64,000 bases of DNA, from positions 1 to 64,000 of the forward strand of contig CAZTGZ010000005.1 of NCBI GenBank assembly GCA_964613385.1, given 5' to 3'. The notes under the pieces were generated by a model. That model made no database searches and was not told the DNA's origin. It was given only the letters and a program-made list of their open reading frames with translations. Below are positions 26,061 through 34,824 of this stretch, piece by piece. The position numbers and the translations under genes are program-made. Source of the DNA: CAZTGZ01 sp964613385 (GTDB lineage: Bacteria > Bacteroidota > Bacteroidia > NS11-12g > UBA9320). Within the stretch, counting starts at the first letter, position 1, and each line of letters begins with the position of its first letter.

Positions 26061-26966
26061 TCAACCCCGCATCTTTTGACGTTTAATCAGAAATGGCAGC
26101 AAAATCTGTTCAAATCCTTTCTCAATTCCTGCTTCAATAAAATCAATATGATATTGGGCGCATTTGATTTTCAGTTCTTTGTGAAAGGATTCCATTTTCT
26201 GCAAGTAATAATCCTTAATCTCATCCGGAAATAATTTGAGTTTCTCTCCACTCTCCACATCTTCGAACAAATATGGTCTGTTTTCGAAGTCAAAATTCAA
26301 CTCTGTCGATTCAAGCAAGGTATGAAACAATACCACTTCGTGTTTATTGTACTTAAGATGTTGAAGCGCCTGAAAAAGGTCGTCCTGTGCTTCACTTTGA
26401 TCGAACATGTCGCTGAACAGAATGATTAAGGAGCGTCGGTGTTGTTTTTCAGCAATCTCATGCAAAACTTCTACCACCCTACTGGAACCTGTTGCATTTC
26501 GGGTTTCTCTCAATTCCGCCAATTTACTCAGCAGCATCCGATAATGCGACGGGGTGCTTTTTGTTTCACTTTGAAACTTGATGTGATCATCGAAAAAAGC
26601 CAGAGCTGCTGCATCTCGTTGCTTGCTTAACATTTTGAGCAAAGTTGCTGCTGCAACTACGGAAAATCCCAATTTGCTCAATCCTTTAGATGGATAATAC
26701 ATGCTAGGGCTCATGTCAATTAAGAGCAGACACCTTAAATTTGTTTCCTCCTGGTACTTTTTTACGAACACTTTCTCTGTTCTTCCAAAAAGTTTCCAAT
26801 CTATATGCCTTGTGGATTCACCGGAATTATATTGCCGATGTTCTGCGAATTCGACCGAAAATCCATGAAATGGACTCTTGTGCATACCCGTAATAAAACC
26901 TTCCATTACTTGATTCGCAACCAATTCTAGGTTTCCGGTTGACAACAATTCCTGATCCAGTATCAT
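26061..26966 (-). CDS. DUF58 protein (von Willebrand factor A-like)
   Basis: A 301-aa protein with the DUF58 signature at residues ~40-65 (VEFAEHRQYNSGESTRHIDWKLFGRTEKVFVK), followed by a vWA-like domain whose MIDAS motif begins LLIDMSPSMYY (Asp-x-Ser-x-Ser pattern). Such proteins are usually encoded beside a MoxR AAA+ ATPase and other vWA proteins and act with it in assembly or stress responses. Here the MoxR partner is not adjacent, so the gene is separated from its usual cluster. Confidence 0.85.
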   Translation of the reverse strand: MILDQELLSTGNLELVANQVMEGFITGMHKSPFHGFSVEFAEHRQYNSGESTRHIDWKLFGRTEKVFVKKYQEETNLRCLLLIDMSPSMYYPSKGLSKLGFSVVAAATLLKMLSKQRDAAALAFFDDHIKFQSETKSTPSHYRMLLSKLAELRETRNATGSSRVVEVLHEIAEKQHRRSLIILFSDMFDQSEAQDDLFQALQHLKYNKHEVVLFHTLLESTELNFDFENRPYLFEDVESGEKLKLFPDEIKDYYLQKMESFHKELKIKCAQYHIDFIEAGIEKGFEQILLPFLIKRQKMRG

Positions 26967-27012
26967 TTCCTGTTCGATTTTAGCTTAAGAACGTCAAAAA
27001 TTGGATTTATTA

Positions 27013-27049
27013 CAAAAAATAAGCCCGAACCTCGTTCAGGTCCGGGCCT
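27013..27049 (-). terminator. Terminator of trxA
   Basis: Stem GCCCG-ACCT/AGGT-CGGGC with one mismatch (27023-27047), followed on the minus strand by TTATTTTTTG. It lies just after the trxA stop. Confidence 0.75.
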
Positions 27050-27066
27050 AATTCGTTGAAATATGA

Positions 27067-27387
27067 TTACGCCAAATGTGGATTAAGCTTTCCGGTAATC
27101 GATGCTTTCGGAACCGCTCCTACAATTTTATCCACCAACTCACCATTCTTGAAAATCATCAAGGTTGGAATACTTCTGATTCCATATTTCGAAGGAATTT
27201 CAGGGTTTTCATCCACATTCAATTTACCAACTGATACCTTTCCTTCCATGTCCCTGGCAATTTCTTCCACTATCGGGCCTACCATTCTGCATGGTCCGCA
27301 CCATTCTGCCCAAAAATCTACCAATACCGGGATGTCTGACTTCAATACCTCTTGATCAAAGTTGCCGTCTGTAAATTGTTTTGCCAT
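27067..27387 (-). CDS. trxA: Thioredoxin
   Basis: A 106-aa classical thioredoxin that reduces disulfides in cytosolic proteins. The redox motif is WCGPC (Cys30, Cys33), with the buried Asp24 and the cis-proline segment SIPTLMIFKNGE present. The ATG at 27387 gives the family's usual N terminus; the frame extends further upstream but that part precedes the promoter box at 27426-27433. Its reductase, trxB, is at 37148, not in the same operon. A hairpin terminator follows. Confidence 0.95.
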   Translation of the reverse strand: MAKQFTDGNFDQEVLKSDIPVLVDFWAEWCGPCRMVGPIVEEIARDMEGKVSVGKLNVDENPEIPSKYGIRSIPTLMIFKNGELVDKIVGAVPKASITGKLNPHLA

Positions 27388-27425
27388 TTTTATTCGTTTA
27401 AAATTTAATTTCGAGTTCTTATTTG

Positions 27426-27433
27426 CAAATGTA
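27426..27433 (-). promoter_or_regulatory. -7 box (TACATTTG) of trxA
   Basis: A minus-strand TAnnTTTG match 39 nt before the trxA ATG. It lies in the ~65-bp region between the divergent trxA and M23 lipoprotein genes. Confidence 0.45.
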
Positions 27434-27451
27434 TCCATACAACAACTGAAA

Positions 27452-28696
27452 TTGAAATATAGATCAATAACATTTTTCAATATGCTGATTTGCATCACTT
27501 ATATGATTGGATTGGCAGCATGCAATTCTACCCCATCTGAGGTAGAAACCAGAGAACCAACCGTAGAACCCATTCCTGATACTTTAAAGTTTCTGCATAT
27601 TCCACTGAACGATAAGAAAATTGACCATGGGGTAATTAAGTCCGGGCAAATACTCAGTGAAATACTTGAGCCATATGGCGTTTCCGGGCATCTACTGTCT
27701 AAAATGTCGGTAGCATACAAAAATGTATTCGACGTAAGAAAAATTCGACATTCCGAAGCATATTCCATTTTATATACCGAAGATAGCATTAAGCAGGCAA
27801 CGCATTTTGTTTACAGGGAAAACCCTTGGTCCTACATCGTCTTTCAATTTAAAGACAGTCAATTTGTATATAGGCATCTATTGCCTGTTGATACCATTCA
27901 AAAAAGCATTGGATTGCGCATTCACGGATCGTTGATTGAAACGTTTAATAAAAACCAAATCAGCGGAGAATTAGGATTCAGATTGTCGGAGATTTTGGCC
28001 TGGCAGATTGACTTCTTTAAGATTCAGAAAGATGACTGGGTCAAAGTTGTATATGAAGAACTGCATTGTCAGGGGAAATATGCGGCTTTGGGCAAAATCA
28101 TCGCGGTAGAATTCAATTGGATGGGTGAATCATACTTTGGCATCAACTATGTGCAAGATATTGATAATCAGTATTTTGATCAGAACGGTAAAAGTCTTAG
28201 AAAGGCGTTCTTAAAAGCCCCCCTTGATTATAGTCGAATTAGCTCAAGGTATACCATGAAAAGATTTCATCCTGTTCAAAAAATATGGAAAGCTCATCTG
28301 GGAACTGATTATGCTGCCCCGCACGGAACGCCAATCAGAACGGTGGGCGATGGCATTGTTATAGAAAGTGGTTACGGTAGAGGGAATGGCAATTATGTTA
28401 AAATCAAGCACAATCAAACCATTACTACTCAGTATCTTCACATGAGCAGGATACATCCTACAGCCAGAAAGGGAAGACATGTAAAACAAGGTCAGGTAAT
28501 CGGATATGTTGGCAGCACCGGTTTGGCAACCGGACCCCATTTATGTTTCCGTTTCTGGCAAAACGGCCGCCAGGTGGATCCCTTCAAGGTGAAAACCCCT
28601 CCCACTATTCCCATTCTTGAAACACATAAAGCCGCTTTTGAAACCATTAAAATTCAACGACTGGCTCAGTTGAAAGGAATTCAACTTCTGGACTAA
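27452..28696 (+). CDS. M23-family (LytM/DUF-type) peptidase-like lipoprotein
   Basis: A ~414-aa envelope protein. A signal peptide ends in the lipobox LAAC (Cys24 from this start). A ~200-residue OapA/LysM-like region precedes a C-terminal M23 domain with HLGTD (His282, Asp286), YLHMS (His330) and GPHLCFRF (His363). At the canonical HxH motif the second His is Cys365, so one zinc ligand of LytM-type enzymes is replaced. A TTG at 27452 is chosen as start because it gives a proper basic n-region (MKYRS); the ATG at 27482 would leave the signal peptide without any positive charge. Probable role: cutting or binding peptidoglycan. Its 3' end overlaps the convergent kinase gene by 4 nt. Confidence 0.8.
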   Translation: MKYRSITFFNMLICITYMIGLAACNSTPSEVETREPTVEPIPDTLKFLHIPLNDKKIDHGVIKSGQILSEILEPYGVSGHLLSKMSVAYKNVFDVRKIRHSEAYSILYTEDSIKQATHFVYRENPWSYIVFQFKDSQFVYRHLLPVDTIQKSIGLRIHGSLIETFNKNQISGELGFRLSEILAWQIDFFKIQKDDWVKVVYEELHCQGKYAALGKIIAVEFNWMGESYFGINYVQDIDNQYFDQNGKSLRKAFLKAPLDYSRISSRYTMKRFHPVQKIWKAHLGTDYAAPHGTPIRTVGDGIVIESGYGRGNGNYVKIKHNQTITTQYLHMSRIHPTARKGRHVKQGQVIGYVGSTGLATGPHLCFRFWQNGRQVDPFKVKTPPTIPILETHKAAFETIKIQRLAQLKGIQLLD

Positions 28697-29862
28697 GCAA
28701 TTTTTAGCATGACCCGAAATACGGTGCGCTGGTTTGGAATAGATTCCTTGACAAAAACTTCTCCCTTATGGTAGTTTTCTACGATTCTTTTAACCAATGA
28801 AAGACCTAGTCCCCAGCCCCTTTTTTTGGTCGTAAATCCGGGCTTAAAAATTGTTTCGAATTTAGACTTCGGAACACCTTTACCATTATCAATGATGTCC
28901 AACACTGCATGATCCGACTGAACAAATGTCTGAAATATCAATTTGCCTTGTCCATCCATCGCATCCATGGCATTTTTGGTAATATTTTCAATGACCCATG
29001 CAAAAAGTGGATAATTGATATTGACAAAAATCGGCTCAGAAGGCATCACTATCTCAAAATGTACCTTTTTGGGTGCGCGCACTTCCAAATAATAAACGGC
29101 TTCTGCTACGCATTCATTTAAATTTCTCTTTTCCAACACCGGAGAACTTCCCACTTTAGAAAACCTTTCTGTAATCAGCTGTAATCGATCTAAATCCCTG
29201 CTCATTTCATTAATTACCATTGGATTTATATCGGGATTTTCGCTTTTCAGGTAATCTATCCACGCCAATAAGCTCGAAATAGGTGTTCCTAATTGATGTG
29301 CGGTTTCCTTGCTCATGCCCACCCATACTTGATTCTGTTCTGCTCTTCTACTATAACTAAAGGCGAAATAACTCACCACCAAAAACAATGCAATGAGCGA
29401 TAATTGGAAATACGGGTAGTATTTTAGCTTGGTTAAAATGACCGAGTCTTCGTAGTAAACAAAAACCTTCTCCCCTTCTATAAACTCTATTTCGAGAGGT
29501 TCGTTGGTCTTTTTCATTTGTTCTATTCGATCTTGTAATTCACTACCGGTGATGGAATCCAGATTTCTCGAACTGTTGATGTTTCCGTTGGCGTCCGTTA
29601 AAATAACAGGGATGGTGTTATTGGCCATCACAATTTGCAATAAAAAATCAACATCTCCCTGATAGTCAGGCGATAACAATAATCTGGTGGCTTCAGCCCA
29701 TTGCCGTACTTTTTGCCTTTCTTCAATTTCTAATTGAGAAACCAATTTATGCGTATACAACAATGAAAACATACCGATTGCAGCTGCAAACAGCAACAAT
29801 GCCGCCTTCCATAAACGTTTAATTTCGTAAGTATTCAGGCTTTTATTGAAATTCATTTTCAA
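28693..29862 (-). CDS. Membrane-bound sensor histidine kinase
   Basis: A 389-aa protein with an N-terminal membrane helix (about residues 16-36), a ~110-residue extracytoplasmic sensor, a second helix (about 150-165), then a DHp-like domain with the phospho-acceptor His189 in KETAHQLGTPISS. The HATPase domain follows: N box ENITKNAMDAM, G1 DNGKGVPK, F box FKPGFTTK and G2 GWGLGLSLVK. The HQLGTP H-box variant is common in Bacteroidota kinases. No response regulator is adjacent; the receiver-only protein at 24565 is a possible but unproven partner. Confidence 0.9.
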   Translation of the reverse strand: MKMNFNKSLNTYEIKRLWKAALLLFAAAIGMFSLLYTHKLVSQLEIEERQKVRQWAEATRLLLSPDYQGDVDFLLQIVMANNTIPVILTDANGNINSSRNLDSITGSELQDRIEQMKKTNEPLEIEFIEGEKVFVYYEDSVILTKLKYYPYFQLSLIALFLVVSYFAFSYSRRAEQNQVWVGMSKETAHQLGTPISSLLAWIDYLKSENPDINPMVINEMSRDLDRLQLITERFSKVGSSPVLEKRNLNECVAEAVYYLEVRAPKKVHFEIVMPSEPIFVNINYPLFAWVIENITKNAMDAMDGQGKLIFQTFVQSDHAVLDIIDNGKGVPKSKFETIFKPGFTTKKRGWGLGLSLVKRIVENYHKGEVFVKESIPNQRTVFRVMLKIA

Positions 29863-29882
29863 ATTTCATTCGCACAAAGTAA

Positions 29883-29890
29883 TACATTTG
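29883..29890 (+). promoter_or_regulatory. -7 box (TACATTTG) of the cyclase-family gene
   Basis: A TAnnTTTG match 20 nt before the TTG start at 29911. It supports that start because no ATG lies between it and the domain. Confidence 0.45.
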
Positions 29891-29910
29891 TAAGCAGTTT
29901 ACACTGCAAA

Positions 29911-30663
29911 TTGAATCTTCAGCTAACATATCAGGATCAATCCTATAAGATTGATACAACGAAGTTTACAGACTTATCATTACCTCTTGAACACCAAGGT
30001 GGAGTGCGCGCATTTCATTTGCCCAAGCCTCAATTTTTGCCATTTGAAGCAGGGAGTTTCATTGGTTCTGTTCAGAAAGGTGGCCCTTGCAATTGCGCAA
30101 CTTTAACCCTGAGTCCACATGGCAACGGTACACATACAGAGAGCGTCGGTCATATTTCAAAAGAACCTGTCTATATCCATGACGTTCTGAAACCAGGGCT
30201 TAAATGGGCCTTGTTGATTACCGCACTTCCGGATATCCAGGAAAATGGAGATAGGATTGTAGGTTTGAAATCACTGCCTGACTCTTTGCCAGAATTACCG
30301 GAAGCTATCATGCTACGCACTTTTCGCAAACCTCAGAACCCCGAACATGACTACTCCGGCACCAATCCCACCTATTTGGCCCCTGAATTGTGCAAATGGT
30401 TGGCAGAAAAATGCGTGGAACATTTAATTGTAGACCAACCCTCTGTAGATCGGGAAGAAGACGGTGGTTCATTGGCCTCCCATCATGCATTTTGGCAATA
30501 CCCTGAACATACACGTTTGAATGCGACCATTACCGAATTGGCCAATTTCCCCGAATCACTCAACGATGGTTTGTATGCGCTTGAGTTACAAATAGCTCCG
30601 TTGCTGAGCGATGCCAGTCCCAGCAGACCAATACTCTTTACCCCACAACCCATTGAACGCTGA
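29911..30663 (+). CDS. Cyclase-family (kynurenine formamidase-like) metal hydrolase
   Basis: A 250-aa protein of the cyclase family, whose members hydrolyse amide bonds (for example N-formylkynurenine) with a metal at an HxGTHxDxPxH motif. Here the motif reads HGNGTHTESVGH, keeping the His and GTH residues but lacking the usual Asp and Pro, and a late IVDQPSVDREEDGGSLASHH segment resembles the second conserved block. Activity and substrate are therefore uncertain. TTG is the only plausible start. The frameshifted GT9 gene begins within its last codons. Confidence 0.7.
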   Translation: MNLQLTYQDQSYKIDTTKFTDLSLPLEHQGGVRAFHLPKPQFLPFEAGSFIGSVQKGGPCNCATLTLSPHGNGTHTESVGHISKEPVYIHDVLKPGLKWALLITALPDIQENGDRIVGLKSLPDSLPELPEAIMLRTFRKPQNPEHDYSGTNPTYLAPELCKWLAEKCVEHLIVDQPSVDREEDGGSLASHHAFWQYPEHTRLNATITELANFPESLNDGLYALELQIAPLLSDASPSRPILFTPQPIER

Positions 30664-31679
30664 AAAAATTCTATATCTGGCCAACGTCATTCTGGGCTGG
30701 CCATTCCGATTGCGGAAGTATACGAATCAACGTCTGAATCGTATGCTGATTGTAAAACTCGATGAAATAGGTGATATGGTCTATGCTACACCTTTATTTC
30801 AGATACTTAAAGAGGCATTTCCTCAATCTGAAATTACCGTTTGGTGCAAGCCAGCGGCCTCCGGAATTTTGGAGAATAATCCATATATCGACCATATTAT
30901 TCACGCGCCTCCGACAGGCAGATTTCAATTATGGCTGGAACTTCGGGGTAACCATATTTCCCTTTTCAGGAGTTTAATTTCCCTGCCCGGATTTCGCTTC
31001 GATCGTGCCAGTGTAAGATTGAGGAATAAACTGAAGGGAGGTCAGAAACAGGAACTTTTCACCAATCTTGAGATCATCAAACCTTTACTCTCGAGAACCG
31101 TATATGAAAATCAGCTCCAATCCATTCAACCTCAGATCTTTACATCTCCTCAAAATCAATTGCGCAGATTTCTTCATAGAAAAGAATAATCTTGAGAAAT
31201 TCGGGATTATGCACACGGGAGCTACAGATCCGGATCGGAGATGGCCCATAGAAAGATTTGCAGAACTGTCACATCAAATTAATCAAAAAATTCAAATACA
31301 AACGGTCATTGTTGGGGGCCCTGAGGAATCTGCTTTTGTTGAAAAGAACCTTCATTTATTTCCAAAAGGTACTGTTTCCTTTTGTGGCAAAGGATCATTA
31401 ACGGATTTAAAGGCCTTATGCGATAAAAGTGAGTTTTTTGTTGGCAATGAAAGTGGCCCTTTACATATTGCTGCGCTAAGTAAAAAACCAACCATCGGTT
31501 TGTTTGGAAAAGGTGTCAAAGGCGTATTCTATCCAATGGGATCTTGGGTAAAAGTAATTCATTATTTGAATAGAGCAGAAGCTTCGGTGCTCCCAGAAGA
31601 TCAAAATCCAACATTGTATATTAGCGTGGCGGAAGTTTGGGGAAATATGGTGCAGTTAATCAATCAGCAGAAAAAATAG
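30653..31679 (+). pseudogene. Glycosyltransferase family 9 (heptosyltransferase-like), interrupted by a one-base frameshift
   Basis: The N-terminal half runs in one frame to a stop at 31187-31189; the C-terminal half continues in the +1 frame to 31679. Deleting one A from the run near 31182-31186 joins them as HRKNNLEKFGIMHTGA and gives ~341 aa, the normal GT9 length. The N half has LIVKLDEIGDMVYATPLFQ, and the C half has HTGATDPDRRWPIERFAEL and VGNESGPLHIAALSKKPTIGLFG, which are the GT9 nucleotide-sugar-binding motifs. Such enzymes add heptose or another sugar to LPS. Whether this is a sequencing error or true loss cannot be told. The start is either TTG 30653, 11 nt inside the cyclase gene, or ATG 30611. 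Confidence 0.8.
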
Positions 31680-31685
31680 GTGCAC

Positions 31686-32645
31686 CTAAATAACACCGAA
31701 TATAAATGCCGGTGCCCCTTTTATTCCATCTTTATTATAGAAATCTGTAAATGCCAATCGATAAAACAAACCTTCCTGAGTTTGAATAATATAATTGCGA
31801 TTTGGGACTATAGAATACTTGTTTTCTTCAAGTGAAAAGAACTTCCAGCTATATCCTACTGCATCGCGTAAATTACTCATCCCATTTTGAATGGTATCGG
31901 ATAATACTACCTTTTGATATTCTATATTATTCACGACACAGGCTCTTGTCAAATGCGGATTTAACAAGGCACCTAAAACCAAATAAGGGGTAACTTCCGG
32001 TTCCAGAAAATAATGCAAATACTGCGTAAACCACAGATCATAATCTTCTTTAAATGGCTCAATTTCCTGGTTCTTTTGGTGCAGGCAAGAATAAAAAACA
32101 TGGTTATATCTGGAATCTGCAATCAGGCTTCCATTCAGGGATGTTGATCCTTGAACTGGACTGTATTCAAAATCAACACCGCCCGCACTCTCCTTAAATT
32201 TAACTTTGAAATACCCTAAATCATTGCTTTCTTCATCATATCCCATCCAAATCACAAATACATATTCCAGATTTTCCATTTTGCCAATAGCTAAACTATC
32301 CTTATCTCCGGCCGGAAAATCCATTTTAAATTCCAACCCAGCCGTGTCTGTAACTTCGGAAAGATTCTTCTTATTGGTTCTGGCAGCCAGCATATTTCTC
32401 GAAGTATTTAGCACTATAACCGGATTAGCATCGCAGCTTAACGCAAAATCCCAATCTGTTTTGAGATTTTTTTTCACCAAACGATTCTCTTTTAAGTTGT
32501 AATAAACCTGATATTCATAGCTTTCGCCCATTTCGAATGAGGTCGTTGCCGATCCGCTCCTGTCATAAAGGATGGCTGGTTTCTCTTTCTCTTCGCAAGA
32601 AAAAAGAGTAAGCATACAAACTATAATAAGGACTTGTTTCGCCAT
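31686..32645 (-). CDS. Lipoprotein with HmuY-like repeats
   Basis: A 319-aa product with a signal peptide and lipobox (LFSC, Cys17), thus probably an outer-membrane surface or periplasmic lipoprotein. Two halves each resemble HmuY. Half 1 has TDWDFALSCDANPVIVLNT; half 2 has EDYDLWFTQYLHYF and ends YRLAFTDFYNKDGIKGAPAF, close to the HmuY C terminus (FTDYQD...KGVITF in the Porphyromonas protein). HmuY captures heme and passes it to the TonB receptor HmuR. Heme ligands are not identifiable here. It overlaps the TonB receptor gene by 25 nt, as the last gene of the three-gene operon. Confidence 0.7.
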   Translation of the reverse strand: MAKQVLIIVCMLTLFSCEEKEKPAILYDRSGSATTSFEMGESYEYQVYYNLKENRLVKKNLKTDWDFALSCDANPVIVLNTSRNMLAARTNKKNLSEVTDTAGLEFKMDFPAGDKDSLAIGKMENLEYVFVIWMGYDEESNDLGYFKVKFKESAGGVDFEYSPVQGSTSLNGSLIADSRYNHVFYSCLHQKNQEIEPFKEDYDLWFTQYLHYFLEPEVTPYLVLGALLNPHLTRACVVNNIEYQKVVLSDTIQNGMSNLRDAVGYSWKFFSLEENKYSIVPNRNYIIQTQEGLFYRLAFTDFYNKDGIKGAPAFIFGVI

Positions 32646-34822
32646 GTATAACCAATTTTAACAAAATAAGTGCGTCCTGTACCTATGGAGAGACCGCCAG
32701 AGCTTGCATGAGCTCCACCACTTTGAGTTGTATTCACATTCACAATATTGAATAAATTTTTAACTCCCGTGCTTATATCAATACCAATTTTAAAAGTCTT
32801 GTTCAAGGTTAAATCTGCCAGGGTATATGGATCTATGGTTTGTATGGTGATGCGCTCATCTTCAAGTGATTTAGCCGCTCTGGTAATTTTACCATAATAT
32901 TTGAAAAACAGGGATGAATTTATTCCGGTGCGCTTCCACTCATATTGAATATTGTATTGAATTTCCTGCTGAAATCTCAAATCATTGCTTTCTATATTAA
33001 ATACTTCAGATTTTATTCCGATCAAGGAATAGCCCAATTGATTCTTAAATCGAGGTGTTAAATAATTGGTAGTAAAATTGAAACCCATGGAGTTAAACCA
33101 ACCTATGTTTTGATAGGATGCGGCAGTTAGTGAGGTAATAAACAGATCAATACGGTTGTTGATTTTATTGTAAAACAAGTCTAAATTAACTTTGAGATGT
33201 TTTTGATTAAACGTTTTTTTGTAGGATACGCCGGATTGAAAATTATTCGAATATTCTGCCTCTAAATTTTTGTTTCCATAAATCTGATGGTTGGCATCTA
33301 CAAAATTAAGGTATAATTCTTTCAGCGACGGAGCCCTGAATCCTTTGGCGTAACTGCCTCTGAGGCTCCAGTTATTTTTTGCTGCCCAGGCCAATTGAAA
33401 TGATGGAATGAGCGGCATGGAATATACGGAATGATAACCTGCCCTTAGCCCAAGCCTGATTTCGGTTTGTTTGATTCGGGTATATTGTAAACTGGCAAAT
33501 CCTGCATATTCGCCCATATACATTTCTCCTTCTCCTATGCGCTCTCCCAGACCCCATTCCTGTGATACCTCGGCACCAAACAGGCTATTGACATACTTAA
33601 GATCCTTTTGCAAAGTAGATCGAAATAACAGCGATTTGAATTTCGTCGTGTCCGCATCGTCAGGATTCGAACTCTTCTTTTCTGTCAAATTGACCAGATC
33701 AACCACATTTTTTTCCCGTAAACGACCATATAAATTTCCTGCCAACATGGTGTGACTAATCCATTTACTTTTCAAATTGCCATGTATTTGAAGCGCCAGA
33801 TCATTACGACGGGTAAAAAAATACTCATCTATGGCTTGTTCTCCGTATACATTAGGTGTTCCACGGTCTTTAATCTTTTCACGATTAAATTCGTATCTTA
33901 AATTGGCATCCCAATTTTTCCATTGTTTTCCTAATTGAACCCGTGAATAGTAATGTTCTTTTAGGTTCCAATCCCAGGTACGGTCAATATCTTCTGCCCG
34001 CCAACCACCGAAAAAATTTCTTCCCCCGTTTATTTGAAAACTGTATTTGGATTTAGAGAAATTGTAACTTCCGTATTGATGCCAGGATTTGTTGGATTCA
34101 GTATATGAACTCAACGACAACTCTTTTTGTTTACCCCTGCCTTTTTTTGTGATGATATTAATAGTTCCGCCTAATGCATTAGTACCATAACTAACGCTCA
34201 TCGGACCCTGAATGATCTCAATTTTTTCTATGTTGTTCAGATTAAGCTGCGATAAATCAACCTGATCGAATACTTTCCCGATCACCGGCACGCCATCAAT
34301 CAAAATTTTCACATTTTGGCCTCCTATCCCCTGCAAGGTCATTTGTGAAGACCCTGTGGCGTTGTCTTGACTAATCCGGAAGTTGAGTTGGTTCACAAGT
34401 ACATCCTTAACGGTATTTGCACCCATTTTAACAAAGGTTTCGGAGTGAATCACATTGACGTGGTTAACCTGGGCCGGAGCATTCCATTTCGTTTGAGGGT
34501 CAGTTACAACCGCTTCTTTTAGAAATCTCACATCAGGTGTGAGATAAATTACATAATTACCCGGGGCCGTATAGGTTTCACGAAACGTAACATAGCCCAG
34601 ATAATTCACCATAATTTGCATCGGAAAGGAGAATTTCTCATCCAAAACTATCTTGCCGTCTGAACCTGTCAATTTCCATTCAATCTGTGGAGGAGCACCA
34701 TATTCTATTTTTACATCTGCATACGACAATAACTCTTTCGTAAGCGCATCACGAACGGAAATGGACGTCTGTGCCAAGACGTCCATTCCTGAAAAAAGAA
34801 TAATGAATAAAAATATCCTCAC
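32621..34822 (-). CDS. TonB-dependent outer-membrane receptor, HmuR-like by context
   Basis: A 733-aa receptor. It has a signal peptide (~residues 1-17, ending VLAQ), an N-terminal carboxypeptidase-regulatory-like beta domain (~20-110), a plug domain (~115-235) with LQGIGGQNVKILIDGVPV and EIIQGPMSVSYGTNALGGTINIIT, then a 22-strand-type barrel ending in an aromatic terminal strand (TYFVKIGYTW). It imports a bound ligand across the outer membrane using TonB/ExbBD energy. Flanking HmuY-like proteins and a PchR-like regulator suggest heme or another iron source. The gene lies 2 nt after the T9SS protein gene and overlaps the lipoprotein gene. Confidence 0.88.
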   Translation of the reverse strand: MRIFLFIILFSGMDVLAQTSISVRDALTKELLSYADVKIEYGAPPQIEWKLTGSDGKIVLDEKFSFPMQIMVNYLGYVTFRETYTAPGNYVIYLTPDVRFLKEAVVTDPQTKWNAPAQVNHVNVIHSETFVKMGANTVKDVLVNQLNFRISQDNATGSSQMTLQGIGGQNVKILIDGVPVIGKVFDQVDLSQLNLNNIEKIEIIQGPMSVSYGTNALGGTINIITKKGRGKQKELSLSSYTESNKSWHQYGSYNFSKSKYSFQINGGRNFFGGWRAEDIDRTWDWNLKEHYYSRVQLGKQWKNWDANLRYEFNREKIKDRGTPNVYGEQAIDEYFFTRRNDLALQIHGNLKSKWISHTMLAGNLYGRLREKNVVDLVNLTEKKSSNPDDADTTKFKSLLFRSTLQKDLKYVNSLFGAEVSQEWGLGERIGEGEMYMGEYAGFASLQYTRIKQTEIRLGLRAGYHSVYSMPLIPSFQLAWAAKNNWSLRGSYAKGFRAPSLKELYLNFVDANHQIYGNKNLEAEYSNNFQSGVSYKKTFNQKHLKVNLDLFYNKINNRIDLFITSLTAASYQNIGWFNSMGFNFTTNYLTPRFKNQLGYSLIGIKSEVFNIESNDLRFQQEIQYNIQYEWKRTGINSSLFFKYYGKITRAAKSLEDERITIQTIDPYTLADLTLNKTFKIGIDISTGVKNLFNIVNVNTTQSGGAHASSGGLSIGTGRTYFVKIGYTWRNKSLL

Positions 34823-34824
34823 GA

